Source of the DNA: Akkermansiaceae bacterium UBA956
GTDB taxonomy: Bacteria; Verrucomicrobiota; Verrucomicrobiia; Verrucomicrobiales; Akkermansiaceae
Assembly: GCA_002293145.1 (NCBI GenBank)
Contig: DBCO01000007.1
Span: forward strand, 62,001 to 126,000
Direction of reading: 5' to 3'
Length of the DNA: 64,000 bases
Of the stretch, positions 26,093-35,804 are shown piece by piece; positions within the stretch are counted from its first letter, which is position 1; each line of letters begins with the position of its first letter. The translations under genes and the position numbers were made by a program. The notes under the pieces were generated by a model. That model saw nothing but the letters and a program-made list of their open reading frames with translations. It ran no database searches and was not told where the DNA came from.

Positions 26093-27571
26093 ATGAAACT
26101 CTTTTTCGTTGTTTTGGCTCTGTGCGTGCAGGGATTCGCCGCCACTTCCTCTGTTGCGCCGACCAAACATCCGAACATCATTTTGATGGTTGCCGACGAT
26201 CTCGGTTATGGAGATTTGAGCTGTTACGGTGCGACAAAAATCGCCACGCCGCGCATCGACTCCATTGCTGCTCACGGTCTAAAATTTACAGATGCTCATT
26301 CCTATAGCGGCATCTGCATGCCATCGCGCTATGCCTTGCTCTCTGGGCGTTATACGTTTCGTGTGACACGCTCCATCGACTACGCGTGCAATTTTGATCC
26401 CGGTCAAGTGCTGCTTCCCGCCGCGATGAAAGCCGCAGGATATCGCACGGCGATGATCGGAAAGTGGCACAACGGATTTGGCGACAAGAAAGAAGTCGAC
26501 TGGAATGCTGAGCTCAAGCCAGGGCCTCTCGAATTTGGCTTCGATTCTTTTTTCGGCACTCCACGTACACACTCCGAGCCACCATTGGTTTTTGTTCGTG
26601 ATCACCAGATTGTGGGACTGGAAAAAGATGATCCGATAAGCGTTGATCACTCGTCTGGCAGCGGAGCACATGGCAAGCAAATCGGTGGAGCGAAAGCGAT
26701 GGCTCTTCGTCCTTCCGATCAAGTCGACATCACCCTAGCCGATGAAGCGACGAAATTTCTCGCGGCGCAAAAGCCCGAAAAACCATTCTTTCTCTATCTA
26801 TCATGGGTCTCGCCACACAATCCGATCGCGCCATCGCCAAAATTTCAAAAAAGTAGCAAAGCGGGGCCTTACGGTGACTTCATCCAGCAGCTCGATCACT
26901 GCGTGGGTCGCGTGCTTGATGCTCTTGAAAAAACGGGCCAAGCGAAAAACACGATTGTTGTTTTCACAAGCGATAACGGCGGTCGCTTTCAACAAGTAGC
27001 TCTGCGTGCAGGACATCGTACTAATGGTGATCTGTTAGGTCAAAAGACTGATGCGTGGGAAGGTGGGCATCGCGTGGCATTGATGGTGCGCTGGCCTGAA
27101 CACATTCCGGCAGGAACTGAGCGCAAGGAATTTTTTCATCACATCGATGTCATGGCTACCTTGTCAGGCTTAGTAGGCGTGACGCTTCCCGCAGGAGCTT
27201 CGCCCGATGGCAAATCCGATCAAGTCGCTTGGCTCGAGCCTGTCAAAGCTCCTGCCGCCCGCAGTGAAGCTGTGTTGCACGGCACACGTAGCATGGCATT
27301 GCGACAAGGGCCATGGGTCTACTTAGCGAAACAAGGCTCAGGAGGCAAGACAGTGCCCGAACCCGAAAAGCCCTGGAGCATTCCTTACAAGCAGATGAAA
27401 TTGAGCAACAGCGACGTCGATGAAAATGGCCAAGTCAAAGAAAACTCGCCCGCCGAGCAACTCTATCATCTCGGCAAGGATCAAAAACAACAAACCAATC
27501 TCGCGACTCAACAACCCGCCTTGGTCAAAAAAATGCGCGAGCGTTTGAAGGAGATTTTGAATGAGAAATAG
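26093..27571 (+). CDS. Exported formylglycine-dependent sulfatase
   Basis: Start at ATG 26093 gives a signal peptide (MKLFFVVLALCVQGFA). The 492-aa protein has the metal-binding NIILMVADDLGYGDLSCYG near the mature N-terminus and the sulfatase signature GICMPSRYALLSGRY. Its Cys (CMPSR) would be converted to formylglycine. IGKWHNG, later VFTSDNGG and the C-terminal KDQKQQTNL repeat the usual S1 family order. It would hydrolyse sulfate esters on polysaccharides in the periplasm or outside. No formylglycine-generating enzyme or anaerobic maturase is in the window. It is last in the 19-27.6 kb polysaccharide region. Confidence 0.92.
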   Translation: MKLFFVVLALCVQGFAATSSVAPTKHPNIILMVADDLGYGDLSCYGATKIATPRIDSIAAHGLKFTDAHSYSGICMPSRYALLSGRYTFRVTRSIDYACNFDPGQVLLPAAMKAAGYRTAMIGKWHNGFGDKKEVDWNAELKPGPLEFGFDSFFGTPRTHSEPPLVFVRDHQIVGLEKDDPISVDHSSGSGAHGKQIGGAKAMALRPSDQVDITLADEATKFLAAQKPEKPFFLYLSWVSPHNPIAPSPKFQKSSKAGPYGDFIQQLDHCVGRVLDALEKTGQAKNTIVVFTSDNGGRFQQVALRAGHRTNGDLLGQKTDAWEGGHRVALMVRWPEHIPAGTERKEFFHHIDVMATLSGLVGVTLPAGASPDGKSDQVAWLEPVKAPAARSEAVLHGTRSMALRQGPWVYLAKQGSGGKTVPEPEKPWSIPYKQMKLSNSDVDENGQVKENSPAEQLYHLGKDQKQQTNLATQQPALVKKMRERLKEILNEK

Positions 27572-28285
27572 GAGTATCGGCGGCGCATTTTTTCTATAAA
27601 AGTTTTGAGTATGGATTTGAAGGTAGATTTCTAGCAGTTAGTTTTTGATGGTTTGGGATGCTAATGAAGCGGTTTGGGGGCGTGAGAGTGAGATAGGTTT
27701 TGTGAGTTGAAGATATCGCGAATGTATTTCAAGAACTTGAAAAGACCTTGGCTATCTAAGGTGCAGGCAGTGGCGCCGGCGGGATGCCAGTGAAGGATAA
27801 GAAGTAACTGGTGGAAGCGCTGAAAATCGAGCTGGAGCAAATCACCGAGTTCTGCCGGGGACAGAGCGTGGATCTGGAGCGATTCCGAATCCATCCAACA
27901 AACTTTTCATTGCGGCGGTGAACCAACTGTGTCGCCTACATTGTTCCGCTCAGCGGGACTGCGATGGATAAGATCGAGGGAACTCACACGAATAGGGCTG
28001 ATTAGTGGAACTTGTTGTGGAATGATTCAGAGCCAAGCATCGCATTTGCGCTAGATCGCTATGGCAAGTATGGATTGAGGCAAGTATGGATTGATGCAAT
28101 GACGGTAGCTAACTTGTTACGATTCAACCGAGCTTGGATGGCCGCAGGGAGGTGTGGGAAAATTGTTGCAAGGTCTTGCTCTGGCATCGTGTTTGGTATG
28201 TCATTCAGGATGGGAAACTTCGCCATGTGTTAGATTTTTTCCAGATTGCACAATCATTTAGCCGCATTATACTACTTCGGAATGC
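27572..28285. other. Gene-poor stretch with decayed sequence
   Basis: No recognised gene. A 77-codon minus-strand frame (27661-27894) with reasonable codon use starts MDSESLQIHALSPAELG, but has no recognisable family and no ribosome-binding site. A 16-bp tandem duplication lies at 28063-28094. The remaining sequence looks like broken-down coding DNA. The MBL gene promoter should be near 28200-28280. Confidence 0.4.
28063..28094. repeat. 16-bp tandem duplication
   Basis: GGCAAGTATGGATTGA occurs twice head to tail without spacer (28063-28078 and 28079-28094). It looks like a recent slippage product in non-coding or decayed sequence. Confidence 0.85.
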
Positions 28286-29203
28286 ATGAGTAGACGGATG
28301 GAAAAAAAACGAACATCGGAGCATTACAGCGGGTTGATTCCTGCGAAGGGGTGGCCTGCTCGGAATTTGAAGATGCTGCGTCAGCATGTGGTGCCGGGGA
28401 TGTTTCGCAAGCGCTCTGGAGAAACCAAGACTTTGGAATCATCGCCGTTAGAGTCAGGCCAAGTGCGCGTGACTTGGATCGGGCATGCGGGATTTTACGT
28501 GGAAATCGGCGATCACTCGGTGGTGATTGATCCCAACTGGGCTAAGTGGCTGGGCTTTCTCAAACGCATCCGTGAGCCTGGTTTGCATTTGCATGAACTG
28601 CCCGAAGTTGATTTGGTTTTGGTCAGCCATGCTCATCATGATCACATGCACAAGAAGAGCCTCAAGATTTTGCAATCGAGCAATGGGGTGGTCGTACCGA
28701 CTGGGAGCGCTTCTCTGGTCAAGAGCCTGGGTTTTTCTGCGGTGCATGAGATGCAGGTGTGGGATATGATGGAATTTGATGGCATGGAGGTTATTCATAC
28801 ACCCGCAATGCATTGGGGTGCGCGATTCATTCACGATACGCATCGCGATTACGGCGGATACATTGTGCGTGCGGGTGGTCGCAGCGTCTATCACTGCGGC
28901 GATAGTGCATATTTTCTAGGCTTTGCGGAAATCGGTGCGCGTCACAACATCGACGTCGCCTTGATGCCGATCGGGGCTTATGATGCGCCGAGTGGTCGAC
29001 CCGTTCACATGAATCCGGAGGAGGCGGTGCGCGCTTTCATCGAGCTCGGTGCGAAGGTGTTGATCCCGATGCATTATGGCACTTTCCCGTTAGGAAATGA
29101 ACCGCTGCACGAGCCTGTCGAACGCTTATTAGCGGAGGCGGATCGCCTTGGTGTTGCGCATTGTGTGATGGTGCCGCAAGAGGGCGAAGCGGTGATTTGT
29201 TAG
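28286..29203 (+). CDS. MBL-fold metal-dependent hydrolase (NAPE-PLD/UlaG-like)
   Basis: The 305-aa protein has the metallo-beta-lactamase fold landmarks: VTWIGHAGFYVEI (about 66-78), the metal-binding HAHHDH (around 117), YHCGDSAYF with the bridging Asp, and a distal IPMHYGTF His. The order and the Trp-Ile-Gly-His start are like the RomA/NAPE-PLD group of the superfamily. The substrate is unknown; members hydrolyse phospholipid headgroups or lactone phosphates. No signal peptide. It converges on sbcC, and the stops overlap by four bases (29200-29203). Confidence 0.87.
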   Translation: MSRRMEKKRTSEHYSGLIPAKGWPARNLKMLRQHVVPGMFRKRSGETKTLESSPLESGQVRVTWIGHAGFYVEIGDHSVVIDPNWAKWLGFLKRIREPGLHLHELPEVDLVLVSHAHHDHMHKKSLKILQSSNGVVVPTGSASLVKSLGFSAVHEMQVWDMMEFDGMEVIHTPAMHWGARFIHDTHRDYGGYIVRAGGRSVYHCGDSAYFLGFAEIGARHNIDVALMPIGAYDAPSGRPVHMNPEEAVRAFIELGAKVLIPMHYGTFPLGNEPLHEPVERLLAEADRLGVAHCVMVPQEGEAVIC

Positions 29204-32200
29204 GCGACGTCGAGGGTGCTGCTGCCAGCGCTAAGTCGGCGCACATTGATCTTGGTGTGGATACGCTCCTTGACCAAATCGATGTGGGAAATCACGCCAA
29301 TGGTTTTGTTTTGCTGATGTAGGGACTCCAGCGTGGAAATTGCGGCATCGAGAGCATCGGCATCGAGTGATCCAAAGCCTTCATCGATGAAGAGGCTGTC
29401 AATTCTCACATTGCGCCCTGCCAAATCGGAGAGCCCAAGTGCTAAGGCGAGGCTGACGAGAAATGATTCACCACCCGAGAGTGACGACATCGGGCGTGTG
29501 CAGTTGGCTTGGAATTGGTCAATGATTTCAAGTGTGAGATCGACATGATCTTGACGTTGCAAGCGGTAGCGTTCGGAGAGTTGTTGCAAGTGCTTGTTGG
29601 CGTGGTGGGTGAGAATGTCGAGCGAAACTCCTTGGGCAAATTTGCGGAATTTTGCGCCATCATGCGAACCGATCAAGCCACGCATGATTTGCCAAATTTC
29701 GAGCTCCTTGAGTTGCTGTTCGGAATCGGCGCTGCGAAGTACATAGGCCTTGCGTTGTGCCGCATTGCGTCGAAGTTTTTCTTCTAATAGCGTATGTTCT
29801 TTTGCTATGGCGAGCATGATTTCTTCTTGGGCGGCGGCTTCGATGCTCAGTTTGGCATACGTTTCCTCATCGGGAGCATGGAGTGATGTGAGTTCGGCAA
29901 GTCGTTGCTCGGCTGCTCCTAGAAGAGCGAGGCGTAGTTGCTCGCGCCGTTCCCATTCGAGCAACCATTCCCTTCGCGAGTCTAGCTCATCCTCGGAAAG
30001 CAATGCGGCGCGCAGGCTGGGCAGATCGGGAAATGGACTGGCTGTGAGATTTTCGAGCAGTTGCTTTTCTGCAACTTGGCACGTCAGCTGAGCTTGTTGC
30101 GCCTGGGTGGTCAGCATGGCAGATTCGGCAGTCGCTCGTTCGAGTCGTGTGCGGGCTTGGTCGCTCGCGCGCTGGAGTTGTGGCAAATCTTCTTGCGATG
30201 ATGGGCGTTTCGCGAGTGCTTCTTTGATCGCCAATTCGGCAAATGAAAGCTCGTGGGTGAGTTGTTGGCGCAGCTGTGCGGTGCCCTCGCGCAAGGTGTT
30301 GATTTCCTTGTCGAGATGCATTTCCTCGATGCGTTGTTTTTCCAACGCATTGTGAAAGTCGGCCAGCTTCTGCGTGCCGCGCGGAAAGTGCTGCGATGAT
30401 TTTTGCCAAGCATCCAGTGAGAGGATGGTAGCGGTGAAGTCGGGAAGGTTGAGTTGAAATGGCTCGATGGATTTTGTGAGGTTTTGCGTTAGGTCGATGA
30501 TTTTTGTATCGAGTTCTAGTTGCACAGTGCTTTTTTTTTCGCGCTGGATTTCATACTCATCGAGGCGTTGTGTAAGGTCTTTGAATTTTTGCTGGGCTTG
30601 TGCGAGAGCATACTGAGCATCGCGCGATTTCTGCTCGGCATCGATGACGTTTTTGTGAGCTACTTTGAGTTCTTGCTCCTGTTTTGTGGACTGGAGTAAG
30701 TGATTATTGAGATCCGTGCCAGTGTCCTGAGGCAAGGTCAGAACTGCGAAAAGTGTCGCCGAATGACTTTGTGCTTGAGCGATGGCCTGTTGTTTTTCTG
30801 AGAGAGTCTGTTGGGCGTGAGATCGATTGGTTTGCGTTGCTATCGCTAATTTTTGCCATGATAGTACAGATTGCTCTGATGCGCGCCATTGCGATTCGGC
30901 TTGCAGCAAGGCTTGTTGAATGTGCGAAAAATCAGGTGCAGGGCAATCGGCCTTGCGCAGAGGGTGATCCAGCGAACCACAGAGCGGGCAGGTATCGCCA
31001 TCATGAAGCGCGGCGCGTTGGTCTTCGAGGCTCGCAACGCGTTCGGCGAGTCGCAGGTGATCGCGTTTCAGTTTGAGCTCATGCTCATGGCGGGCGAGTA
31101 GTGCTTGTGCATTTGTCAATCCGAGCTGCTCGTTTTCTTGTTTGGCAAGCAGAGTGGTGACGGAATTTTTGACGGAATCTAGCTCGTGGGTGAGAGTGAG
31201 AATCGTCTGGCGTATGGCAATGAGATCGCGCAACTGCTGTTGTTCTTGGCGGCTGCGCTCAAGTGCGGACTCGGCATCGAGCCCGGGCCATGGTGAGAGA
31301 TGTGAGCGCAAGAATGCCTGATGTTGCGTCAGCGTGGTGATGCTATGTTCGTGTGCGCTTTGCGAGAGATCGAGAGCATTTTTCGCTGTGGTAATTTGTT
31401 GTTTCCAGGTGTGGATCTCGCTCTCGATGTGGCTGAGATCTTGCGTGAGTTGGGCGTGATGGCGATGATGCACGTGTAGTTCCTGAGCCAGTAGATTGAG
31501 ACTGGGTAAGGTGGATTCGAGCTCGGCGAGATGTTGGTGTTCTGCAAGCCATTTTTGAATTATACTCGATTGTTTTTCGGTTTCGGCAATGGCTGAGCGT
31601 ATCGTGAAAAGTTTCTGATTGCGCTCGGTATATTGACTTTCTGTTAGTTTAAGCACATTGAGAACTTGCTCAATGCATGCATCACGAGCATCTGCGGTAA
31701 GTGTGGTCGATGCGGTGGCTGCAAGAGATGTCGAATATGAATTTTCTTTGGTGCGCTCCCATTCCTGAAGTGAGGTGGAGTAGGGGAGAGCTAGTTGGTG
31801 AAGAGCGAGCTGTTTCAGCCATGCTTGCTTGGCGATTTTTTCGGTGTTGAGCAAGTCCTTGCGCTCCATTTGCAACTGTCGGGCCTGATTGTTTTTTTGC
31901 AACTCTTCACCTAATAGCAATCGTTGTTGTCGTGATGCATGTTGTATTTTTGCCTCGGTGAGCTGGACGTTGATCGTTGTGATCGATTGCTCGGTCTCGT
32001 TGATTTCCTCTTCACTCAGAAGTTGGTAATGCGCAAGCTCGGCGCGGATGGTGGACAGTGCTGTATCACGGCGTCCGTATTCTTCATGAGCGAGAATGCC
32101 GATCTCGGAGTAAATCTCGGTACCCGTGAGGCTTTCTAACAACTCCGCTCGCTCGTCAGTTGTGGCTTTGAGAAATCGAGAAAACTCACCCTGTGCCAGC

Positions 32201-32649
32201 AGCACCGAGCGAAGGAAGCGCTGGTAGTTCAGCCCTGTTATGCGTTCGATCTCTTGGGTGCATTCGGTGGCTAAGCGATTCATGGGTTTTTCCTGCGCAT
32301 CATAGAGGAAGCGCACGGGTGGCTGGATTTTTCCGTCAACTTTGCCTTTTGCGCGGCGCAGTTGCCACTCCGCGCGGTAGGTTTCCTGATTGACTGAAAA
32401 CATTACCTCGGCGAGGCAATCGGAGCTATGGCGGCTCATCATATTTTCCGGATTGCGGTCGTTTTGGTAGCGTGCTGCTTGGCCAAAAAGCGCCAAGGTC
32501 ATTGCATCGAGCAAGGTCGACTTCCCTGCACCCGTTGGCCCCGTAATAGCAAAAATGCTCGCGCTGGCTAAAGGTTCGCGGGTGAAATCGATAATATGTT
32601 CTCCGCGTAGCGAGTTGAGATTACGGAGTTTGATGCGGAGAATTTTCAC
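29200..32649 (-). CDS. sbcC: Exonuclease subunit SbcC (Rad50-like SMC ATPase)
   Basis: The start is taken as GTG 32647-32649 (MKILRIKLRNLNSLRGEH), which matches homologues; an ATG 39 bases upstream is possible. The 1149-aa protein has Walker A (GPTGAGKST) near residue 40, long coiled coils, and a zinc-hook CPLCG in the middle (around 540). LSGGESFLVSLALALGLSDL and FIDEGFGSLD at the C-terminus give the ABC signature and Walker B/D-loop. With SbcD it forms the Mre11/Rad50-type nuclease that opens hairpins and processes DNA ends. sbcD is usually adjacent; none is visible on either side here. Confidence 0.93.
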   Translation of the reverse strand: MKILRIKLRNLNSLRGEHIIDFTREPLASASIFAITGPTGAGKSTLLDAMTLALFGQAARYQNDRNPENMMSRHSSDCLAEVMFSVNQETYRAEWQLRRAKGKVDGKIQPPVRFLYDAQEKPMNRLATECTQEIERITGLNYQRFLRSVLLAQGEFSRFLKATTDERAELLESLTGTEIYSEIGILAHEEYGRRDTALSTIRAELAHYQLLSEEEINETEQSITTINVQLTEAKIQHASRQQRLLLGEELQKNNQARQLQMERKDLLNTEKIAKQAWLKQLALHQLALPYSTSLQEWERTKENSYSTSLAATASTTLTADARDACIEQVLNVLKLTESQYTERNQKLFTIRSAIAETEKQSSIIQKWLAEHQHLAELESTLPSLNLLAQELHVHHRHHAQLTQDLSHIESEIHTWKQQITTAKNALDLSQSAHEHSITTLTQHQAFLRSHLSPWPGLDAESALERSRQEQQQLRDLIAIRQTILTLTHELDSVKNSVTTLLAKQENEQLGLTNAQALLARHEHELKLKRDHLRLAERVASLEDQRAALHDGDTCPLCGSLDHPLRKADCPAPDFSHIQQALLQAESQWRASEQSVLSWQKLAIATQTNRSHAQQTLSEKQQAIAQAQSHSATLFAVLTLPQDTGTDLNNHLLQSTKQEQELKVAHKNVIDAEQKSRDAQYALAQAQQKFKDLTQRLDEYEIQREKKSTVQLELDTKIIDLTQNLTKSIEPFQLNLPDFTATILSLDAWQKSSQHFPRGTQKLADFHNALEKQRIEEMHLDKEINTLREGTAQLRQQLTHELSFAELAIKEALAKRPSSQEDLPQLQRASDQARTRLERATAESAMLTTQAQQAQLTCQVAEKQLLENLTASPFPDLPSLRAALLSEDELDSRREWLLEWERREQLRLALLGAAEQRLAELTSLHAPDEETYAKLSIEAAAQEEIMLAIAKEHTLLEEKLRRNAAQRKAYVLRSADSEQQLKELEIWQIMRGLIGSHDGAKFRKFAQGVSLDILTHHANKHLQQLSERYRLQRQDHVDLTLEIIDQFQANCTRPMSSLSGGESFLVSLALALGLSDLAGRNVRIDSLFIDEGFGSLDADALDAAISTLESLHQQNKTIGVISHIDLVKERIHTKINVRRLSAGSSTLDVA

Positions 32650-32769
32650 TTGCCTATGATGCGTAATCACAGAGCCTTGTAAAGGCAATGTGCATGTGGG
32701 AGATGTTCAGAAATTATTTCTGACATGCATGAAAAAAATGCTCAGATGAGGCGGTAGTGTTGAGTATTC

Positions 32770-34302
32770 ATGTATATGCGCCGCTTGCTCCCTGTTTTTC
32801 TTTCATTGCCTCTTACGTTTGCGCCGTTGAGCGCACAAGATGGAGGTCAACTTTACACTCTCTATTGCTCGGCATGCCATGGTGCCGATGGCAATGGCGC
32901 GACGGGGGGGCAATTTCCGCCACTTGCCAAATCTCCTTGGGTTCAGGGAAATGCTGAGCGCTCCATCAAAATCGTGCTTCATGGCCTACATGGACCTGTC
33001 GAAGTCAAAGGCAAGACCTACAACCTAGAAATGCCGCCACAAGGTGCTGCGCTCCCCGATGATCAAATCGCAGCGATTTTGACTCATGTACGCGCATCAT
33101 GGGGGAACAAGTCCACGCCAGTTTCCGCTGATCAGGTAAAAGCTACTCGTGGTGCAACAGCAGCGCGCAAGGAGCATTGGACTGCAGAAGAACTCCTCAA
33201 ATTGCATCCGCTAGAAAATGCCAAACCGCCCGTGGAAAATTTGATTTCCTACTATTACAAGGGCAGCTTTCAGTCGATGCCTGATTTTTCTCAACTCAAA
33301 CCAGATGCGGTCGAAGAAGAGCCGATGGGACTTGTAGATTACAGTTCATACGCCAAAACCGATGGCTTTGCGATGATGTGGGAAGGCAAATTTTACACCC
33401 CAGATGGCAAGCATGAATTTTGTCTGGATTCAGATGATGGGGCACGTTTGCTCATCGATGGTCAGTTGGTTTGTGAAATCAAAGCCATTGGGCCAGCGGG
33501 CCGACTTGTCAAAAAATCGGTTGCATTGAAAAAGGGGATGCATCAATTTCGCGTGGAATATTTTGAATTCGCTGGAGAAGAAGCGCTCAGCGTTGGAATG
33601 AAACAACAGGGCTCCAATGGTATTAAATGGTTCAGCAAGGACAAGGGCAGTGCTCAGTCAAAAACTTGGCCCGAAATTATGCTGACTCCGTCAGCGGATC
33701 GCGCTGTGATGTATCGCAATTTCATTCAAGGCACGTCCGCTCGCGGCATAGGTTTTGGATTTTCTGGTGAAATTAACATGGCATACAGCGCGGATCGGCT
33801 CGCGCCAGAGCTCTTGTGGACGGGTAAATTCATCGATGCCGGGCATCACTGGACAGATCGAGGTGTTGGCGATGAACCGCCTGCGGGTGATGATGTCACG
33901 CGCATCAGCAACAAACTTGCTTATGCATTCACCGAGGAAGCAGTCACTGCGTGGCCTGCGGGTAATCCTGTAGCGCCCAGTTTCCGCGGCTACAAACTCG
34001 ATGCCAAGGGCAATCCGACATTTTTGGTGCAAATCGGCAATCAGCGTTTTTTCGACTCCTACGCTGTTGTTGCAGGCGCTACGCCCGCTTTGGTGCGAAC
34101 CATCACACCATCCGGCGAGGCGACCAAGCCTGTCAGTTTGTTGCTATTGAGTGAGCATGATTTACAGGCTCCGACGGCTCAATCGTTTCAAGCTGGCAAA
34201 GTCAAAGTCGAGGTTGAAGGCGGTGCCGTGCGCTATGTGACAGGCAACGCAATTCTCGACTTGAAAAACAGCGCGATCACCATCCGCTACACCTGGCAAT
34301 AA
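32770..34302 (+). CDS. Cytochrome c domain protein with PA14-like and DUF6797-like domains
   Basis: The 510-aa product has a signal peptide (ends FAPLSA), then a c-type cytochrome domain with one CSACH heme motif near residue 35 and an EMPPQG loop carrying a likely axial Met. Residues about 160-290 form a PA14-like domain (GKFYTPDGKHEFCLDSDDGARLLIDGQL). The C-terminal region (about 300-510) begins with SADRAVMYRNFIQG and resembles the domain I recall as DUF6797. This layout is characteristic of PVC bacteria. It pairs with the beta-propeller gene 21 bases downstream. It is probably a periplasmic carbohydrate-binding electron-transfer protein; the substrate is unknown. Confidence 0.75.
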   Translation: MYMRRLLPVFLSLPLTFAPLSAQDGGQLYTLYCSACHGADGNGATGGQFPPLAKSPWVQGNAERSIKIVLHGLHGPVEVKGKTYNLEMPPQGAALPDDQIAAILTHVRASWGNKSTPVSADQVKATRGATAARKEHWTAEELLKLHPLENAKPPVENLISYYYKGSFQSMPDFSQLKPDAVEEEPMGLVDYSSYAKTDGFAMMWEGKFYTPDGKHEFCLDSDDGARLLIDGQLVCEIKAIGPAGRLVKKSVALKKGMHQFRVEYFEFAGEEALSVGMKQQGSNGIKWFSKDKGSAQSKTWPEIMLTPSADRAVMYRNFIQGTSARGIGFGFSGEINMAYSADRLAPELLWTGKFIDAGHHWTDRGVGDEPPAGDDVTRISNKLAYAFTEEAVTAWPAGNPVAPSFRGYKLDAKGNPTFLVQIGNQRFFDSYAVVAGATPALVRTITPSGEATKPVSLLLLSEHDLQAPTAQSFQAGKVKVEVEGGAVRYVTGNAILDLKNSAITIRYTWQ

Positions 34303-34323
34303 TCCCATACCTAACAATTTTTC

Positions 34324-35766
34324 ATGAAATTCTTTTCTCTCTACCTTTCGACCGCTCTTGCAGCCTTTGCCGCTCCTCAGCAATCTGACTTTTATCAACG
34401 CCAAGAAATTCCCTTGCCTCCGGGTGAGATCATGGAAATCGGATCGGTGGCACTATTGCCCGAACAAAAAGTCGCGGTGGCAACTCGACGCGGTGACATT
34501 TGGATTTGTGAGGGCGCCTATGGCGATGACCTCGGCAAAGTAACTTGGAAAAAATTTGCCCAAGGCCAACACGAGCCATTCGGCATGTTTTGGAAAGATG
34601 GTTGGTTGTGGATGACACAGCGGCCGGAGGTTTCGCGTATCAAGGATTCCGATGGCGATGGCGCGGCAGATACCTTTGAAACGATCTGTGATGATTGGGG
34701 CATCAATGGCGATTACCACGAATACGCCTTTGGAACGGAGCCGGACAAAGAAGGCAACATTTGGATCACTCTTTGCCTCACTGGTTCTGGTGGTGCGAAT
34801 TCCGATTGGCGTGGCTGGGCCGTGCGCGTGACTCCCGAGGGAAAAATGATCCCTACATGCTCCGGCATTCGTTCTCCTGGCGGCATGGGCTTTAATGCCA
34901 AAGGCGACGTCTTTTACTGCGACAACCAAGGGCTGTGGAATGGTTCATCTTCCGTCAAGTGGCTCAAGCCTGGATCGTTTCAAGGAAATCCCACAGGCAA
35001 CAAATATCATACACTCGCCAATCTGCCTGCGCCGCCAGAGCCCGTATCAGGATCACGCGTCGAGACTGAGCGCGCCAAGTTTCCTACATTTGTGCCTCCC
35101 GCCGTAGTTCTTCCTCATGGCAAAGTGGGCCAATCTCCCACGGGTATCGTCTGCGATACCACCAAGGGCAAATTTGGGCCATGGGCTGATCAACTCTACG
35201 TGGCAGAGCAATGCCATTCACAGATTCAGCGCGCGTGCCTGGAGGAAGTCAACGGCATCTACCAGGGGGCGGTATTTCATTTTCTCGAAGGATTTGAAGC
35301 TGGTCTGATTCCGTTGCGTCTCGATCCAAGCGGCATCATTTTCAGTGGTGGTTCCAATCGTGGTTGGGCCTCGCGCGGCTCCAAGCCCTTTACCTTTGAG
35401 CGAGTCAAGTGGACGGGCAAAACTCCGTTCGAGATGTTGACGATGTTTGCCAAGCCCGATGGCTTTGAACTGACCTTCACTGAGCCTGTGGATGCCAAAG
35501 CAGCAGCCGATCTCGCAAACTACAAGATGGAAGCATGGACCTACATTCTTCAATCCAGCTACGGCAGCCCTGAAGTGGATAAGACCTCACCGAAAATCAC
35601 CGCGGCCACAGTGTCAGCCGATGGATTAAAAGTCCGGCTCAAGGTCGATGGCTGCGTGAAAGGTCACGTTCATCACTTGACTCTCAGCAACATCAAAGCC
35701 GCCAGCGGTGCGGAAATGTGGCATCCTCAAGCGTTCTACACCCTCAACGAGATTCCTGCGAAGTAA
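34324..35766 (+). CDS. PVC-type beta-propeller (glucose/sorbosone dehydrogenase-like) protein
   Basis: The 480-aa exported protein (signal MKFFSLYLSTALAAFA) has repeated blade motifs such as RRGDIWICEGAYGDD, HEPFGMFWKDGWLWMTQRPE, DSDGDGAADTFETICDDWG and GNIWITLCLTGSGGANSDWRG. They are typical of the soluble-quinoprotein-like propellers that accompany cytochrome c domains in Planctomycetes and Verrucomicrobia. A beta-sandwich C-terminus (about 375-480) follows. It lies 21 bases after the cytochrome/PA14 gene and is probably cotranscribed. A role in oxidising a sugar with electrons passed to the cytochrome is inferred. No PQQ or Ca site is certain from sequence. Confidence 0.75.
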   Translation: MKFFSLYLSTALAAFAAPQQSDFYQRQEIPLPPGEIMEIGSVALLPEQKVAVATRRGDIWICEGAYGDDLGKVTWKKFAQGQHEPFGMFWKDGWLWMTQRPEVSRIKDSDGDGAADTFETICDDWGINGDYHEYAFGTEPDKEGNIWITLCLTGSGGANSDWRGWAVRVTPEGKMIPTCSGIRSPGGMGFNAKGDVFYCDNQGLWNGSSSVKWLKPGSFQGNPTGNKYHTLANLPAPPEPVSGSRVETERAKFPTFVPPAVVLPHGKVGQSPTGIVCDTTKGKFGPWADQLYVAEQCHSQIQRACLEEVNGIYQGAVFHFLEGFEAGLIPLRLDPSGIIFSGGSNRGWASRGSKPFTFERVKWTGKTPFEMLTMFAKPDGFELTFTEPVDAKAAADLANYKMEAWTYILQSSYGSPEVDKTSPKITAATVSADGLKVRLKVDGCVKGHVHHLTLSNIKAASGAEMWHPQAFYTLNEIPAK

Positions 35767-35777
35767 GATCGTGGACT

Positions 35778-35804
35778 GTGGCGGCGGTGTCTCGCCTCCC
35801 TGCC
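35778..35804. repeat. REP-like GC-rich palindrome, degenerate
   Basis: Begins GTGGCGGCGG and ends CGCCTCCCTGCC, close to an imperfect inverted repeat. Related elements lie at 35961-35984 and 44546-44573, all between genes. They resemble the GTGGCGGCG...CGCCGCCAC repeats seen between genes in Verrucomicrobia. Confidence 0.4.

Noticed and set aside
27661..27894. 77-codon minus-strand frame
   Set aside because: Codon use is acceptable but there is no recognisable homology or start context, so it is only mentioned in the gene-poor entry.
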